The notes beneath the pieces are model-generated. The model worked only from the letters and a program-made list of their open reading frames with translations, did not search any database and was not told where the DNA came from. Position numbers and translations under genes: made by a program. From the NCBI RefSeq assembly GCF_907164915.1, contig NC_061864.1:7881889-7945888 (forward strand): DNA of 64,000 nucleotides, written 5' to 3'. The first letter of the stretch is position 1, and the number at the start of each line of letters is the position of its first letter. Shown here piece by piece: positions 61,145 through 64,000 of the stretch. Origin of the DNA: Impatiens glandulifera (taxonomy: Eukaryota; Streptophyta; Magnoliopsida; Ericales; Balsaminaceae).

Positions 61145-63157
61145 AGTATGAGGCTAACCGCTTATATTAATTATTATTTTATAATTTAATAACTATTTTA
61201 TATTTTAAATAAATAAAATAATGAGAGAATATATATAATAAGTAGTATTTCGGCATTTTCATGAACATGATGAAGATTGATAAAGTGAAAGGGAGAAAAT
61301 ATTAAATTTTGGGTAAAATTCTGGAAAACCCAATATCAAACAGATCTTAGGGTTAGTTGATTATTAAATCTTATTTGGTCATGTTGTTTCATAGGATTTA
61401 TGTTATTTTAATACTTCACGGCTTTGGAAGAACTATCGCTCTAGTGCGACATGATATTAATTTATTTTTCTTTTTTGTCTATATTATCTTTCTTATTTGT
61501 CTATATTATCCAAATCCTGAGGCAACAAATATAGAGAAGACACTACTAAAAATTATGCATTATTTGAATAAAAATTATTTACAAATTAACAGGTTATGTA
61601 AAAATTGTTATTTGAATAAAAAGATATATAAATAATGTAATCCTGTATTATTTAAAATGATGTCATGCATGAGGTAATTTGGGAAGAGATAAAAAAAATA
61701 TAATTGGCAAAATTAAGAAAGTGTCAGACGTTTTTTTTGTCCTGCTAATTTGGGAAGCATTGACTTATCCCATTAATCGTTCTTCGGTCAAATAATTACT
61801 TATTTATGAATATTTTAATTATTTTATATAACCAATTTAAATAAAATCATAAATCTGAGTTAAGCTAACATCTTTATTTTATATTTTAATCTAAGTAAGT
61901 GCACATTGAATATGTTTTCAAATTTATTTATTGGCAGTATTTAAAAATATATATATAATTAAAAAAATTTAGAACGTGCTTAATTTTGGATTTATTGAAA
62001 TAAACCAAAATAATTTATAAATGTTGAGTTGCTATAATTTTTACGAATAAGACTATTTTTTTTAAGTAAAAAAGGTTATATAATATTAAAATAAAATTTA
62101 TTTTATTTTAAATAAAAAAAATATTAATATTTTAATTAATGAATTAAAGGTTGAATTAATAAAAAAAATGTAATAAAATGATATTTAATTATAATTCTAT
62201 TTTTTAAAACACAACCAAACAAGTTATTACATCTTTTTTCTCAAATTTTTTTAACACAATTTACAAACCAATATTTATACTATTTCTATTGGAATATCAA
62301 AGTATAATACAATAATAACATGATGATGATAATATAAAATAATAAGATTGAGAAAATTAATTTTAATATTTTAATATCATATTTATAATACCATAACATT
62401 TATTATAATCAAATAAAAATCTCCTTTAATATTATAGTTGTATTAATTAATTATATGCATTTAAAAATTCAAACTAAAATTATATAGTTTTTGACAAAAT
62501 TTTCAGTCCAAAACTGACCAGGGGCTTCCGCCCAAGAAGGAAGAAACCAACCGCCATCTGTTTGGATTGCATCAACAAACTAATTAAAAATGTAATGGGC
62601 CTGCATGGTTTGAGTTTAATCTTATATTATTTATTTTCATTTATCTACTATTATTATTATAATTTTAATGAAATAAATATATTTTATAACTAATATTATT
62701 AATATTTAATTATAAGATAGTTTTTATATTTAATTTAATTATTAAAATAAATACAACTACCAAATTCATTATTAAATTCAATCCACACATTGAGTCAATT
62801 TAGAAATAATAAATTTATGGGCTTAGAATTAAAAAAAAAATTATATATCCAATAAAAGTTAATGTTTATACTTTATAGTATACAATAGATTAAATAAAAT
62901 ATTTATAATGATAATAAAAATAATAATTAATTTGAATATTAATTTTTAAATATATACAACACATAAATCAAACATCTAATATTTTTTATATAAATTTAAA
63001 TTTGGGTATAAAATTTAAAATAGTGCATTATAAAAATCATAATGACATTAAATGAAAAGAGAGAATATGTTTATGTAAAAAATTATTATTATTATTATTA
63101 TTTTATAAGATTGATTCAAAATATAGTTTAAAACATTTAATGTAAAATTTAAAGCAC
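61145..63157. other. AT-rich spacer with duplicated UGT flank and an orphan exon-like segment
   Basis: 61640-62310 is the counterpart of 56079-57390. At about 62516-62579 the minus strand holds an exon-like stretch (reported as a finding). No complete gene. Confidence 0.5.
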
Positions 63158-63890
63158 CATTCTTTTAGGTGTTGAAATTTAGTCATACAAAGATATATTT
63201 TTAGTTTTTAAAAACGTCATTTTACTTTCGACATTGAAATTGTGTAATATGTTGTTGACATAAACTACAAACAATCATTCTCTTAGATTTTTAAGTTTAG
63301 CCATATATATTCTTATTTCTCAAAAACGTCATTTAATTTCGATTGAGATGCGAAAATTTGTTGTTGACAAAAATTTTCAAACAACCATTCTTTTAGGTGA
63401 TAAACTTAAGTCATACATAGATTCTTATATCTCAAAAACTTCATTTATTTCGACGTTGTGATTGTGTAATTTATTGTTGACATAAACTTCAAACAACTAT
63501 TATCTTAAGTGTTGAAGTGTAGTCATATATAAATATTCTTATTTCTCAAAAACATCATATTTTTTAGGTTGAAATTGTATAACTTGTTGTTGATATAAAC
63601 TACAAACAAACATTATCTTAGATATTGAAGTTTAGTCTTACAATGATATTCTTATTTATAAAAAACTTCAATTATTTTCAACGTTGAGATTGCGTAACCT
63701 GTTGTTGACATAATCTTGTAGGTGTTGAAGTTTATGTATAAATAGATATACTTATTTTTCAAAATGGTCATTTTACTTTAGTTGTTGAAATTGCGCAATT
63801 TTTTTGTTAACATAAACTTTAAACAACATTTTTCTTAGGGGTTGAAGTTTGGTCATACATAGATATTTTTATTTCTCGAACGTCCTTTTA
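63158..63890. repeat. Degenerate tandem array, about seven units of 98-118 bp
   Basis: Units start CATTCTTTTAGGTGTTGAA-like at 63158, 63276, 63386, 63497, 63611, 63709 and 63827. Each goes on with TTTAGTCATA, TTCTTATTTCTCAAAAACGT-like, and GTGTAAT-TTGTTGTTGACATAAAC motifs. Units are well diverged, so it is old. It may continue past the right edge in decayed form. Confidence 0.8.
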
Positions 63891-64000
63891 CGAAAGAAAA
63901 AGTTTTAAAATTTTGAAAGTTGCCTTAAATAACGGACTTCTTATGGGATGTTTATTATTTGTTATTATTATTTTGTTTTTTAGGAGTTGGAACTAAACAT

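Larger units (their letters stand above)
50385..62310. repeat. Tandem segmental duplication carrying the two UGT genes
   Basis: Segment A is about 50385-57390 and segment B about 58130-62310. Genes, 3' flanks and about 80 bp of promoter align. Further upstream, alignment resumes at 56079-57390 against 61640-62310. The parts between have been filled with unrelated repeats. Confidence 0.75.

Noticed and set aside
61357..61635. 92-codon frame beyond UGT copy 2
   Set aside because: Low-complexity AT-rich reading; no recognisable motif and no counterpart in the matching spacer.

Overview
The window is nuclear DNA of a dicotyledonous plant. It is AT-rich, its genes carry many short GT-AG introns, and it holds land-plant families: a CDPK, a PLS-type PPR, an NOI protein, chloroplast MOC1, a CLT transporter, UGT74-like glucosyltransferases and PUR-alpha. 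I cannot name the species; the families fit a core eudicot. No tRNA, rRNA, CRISPR array or bacterial feature was seen.

Layout. 1-2.6 kb: N-terminal part and leader of SMG7 (minus strand, runs off the left edge). 5.4-11.1 kb: CRT-like glutathione transporter CLT (plus). 13.0-13.7 kb: a small plastid single-helix membrane protein (plus). 14.5-16.8 kb: a CDPK of the pollen CPK17/CPK34 type (plus). 17.9-19.7 kb: an intronless PPR protein (plus). 19.9-20.3 kb: a short NOI/RIN4-type protein (plus), tail to tail with dihydropyrimidinase PYD2 (minus, 20.4-23.2 kb). 26.5-28.7 kb: rRNA-processing factor LAS1 (plus). 29.5-30.8 kb: a METTL22-like methyltransferase (plus), tail to tail with chloroplast Holliday-junction resolvase MOC1 (minus, 31.4-33.8 kb). 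34.2-35.7 kb: one DNA transposon nested in another. 36.05-38.69 kb: a young Pack-MULE with captured gene pieces. 41.0-42.2 kb: a DUF1645-like protein (plus). 43.4-46.9 kb: PUR-alpha (plus). 48.8-49.5 kb: a small acidic/basic protein (plus). 50.5-52.7 and 58.3-60.1 kb: two tandem UGT74-like genes (minus). 53-64 kb otherwise: repeats, MITEs and a degenerate tandem array at the right end.

The genes are housekeeping or signalling genes and form no evident pathway, apart from the UGT pair, which arose by local duplication. Exon structures were read from splice signals plus conservation of the families, so boundaries are inferences, but every multi-exon model closes in frame.

Most noteworthy: (1) the Pack-MULE at 36054-38686, with nearly identical ~320-330 bp terminal inverted repeats, an 8-bp target duplication and fragments of at least two and probably three host genes, including a frame-shifted piece of an aminophospholipid ATPase; a diverged relative of its end lies upstream of the first UGT gene and keeps the same hairpins with paired base changes. 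(2) A probable U12-type intron with AT-AA ends in the methyltransferase gene, and three probable GC-AG introns in three neighbouring genes. (3) An SMG7 leader with a uORF whose stop overlaps the main start codon and an exact 46-bp tandem duplication of the 3' splice site. (4) The UGT duplication, which shows a filled and an empty MITE site and a changed TATA-like element.
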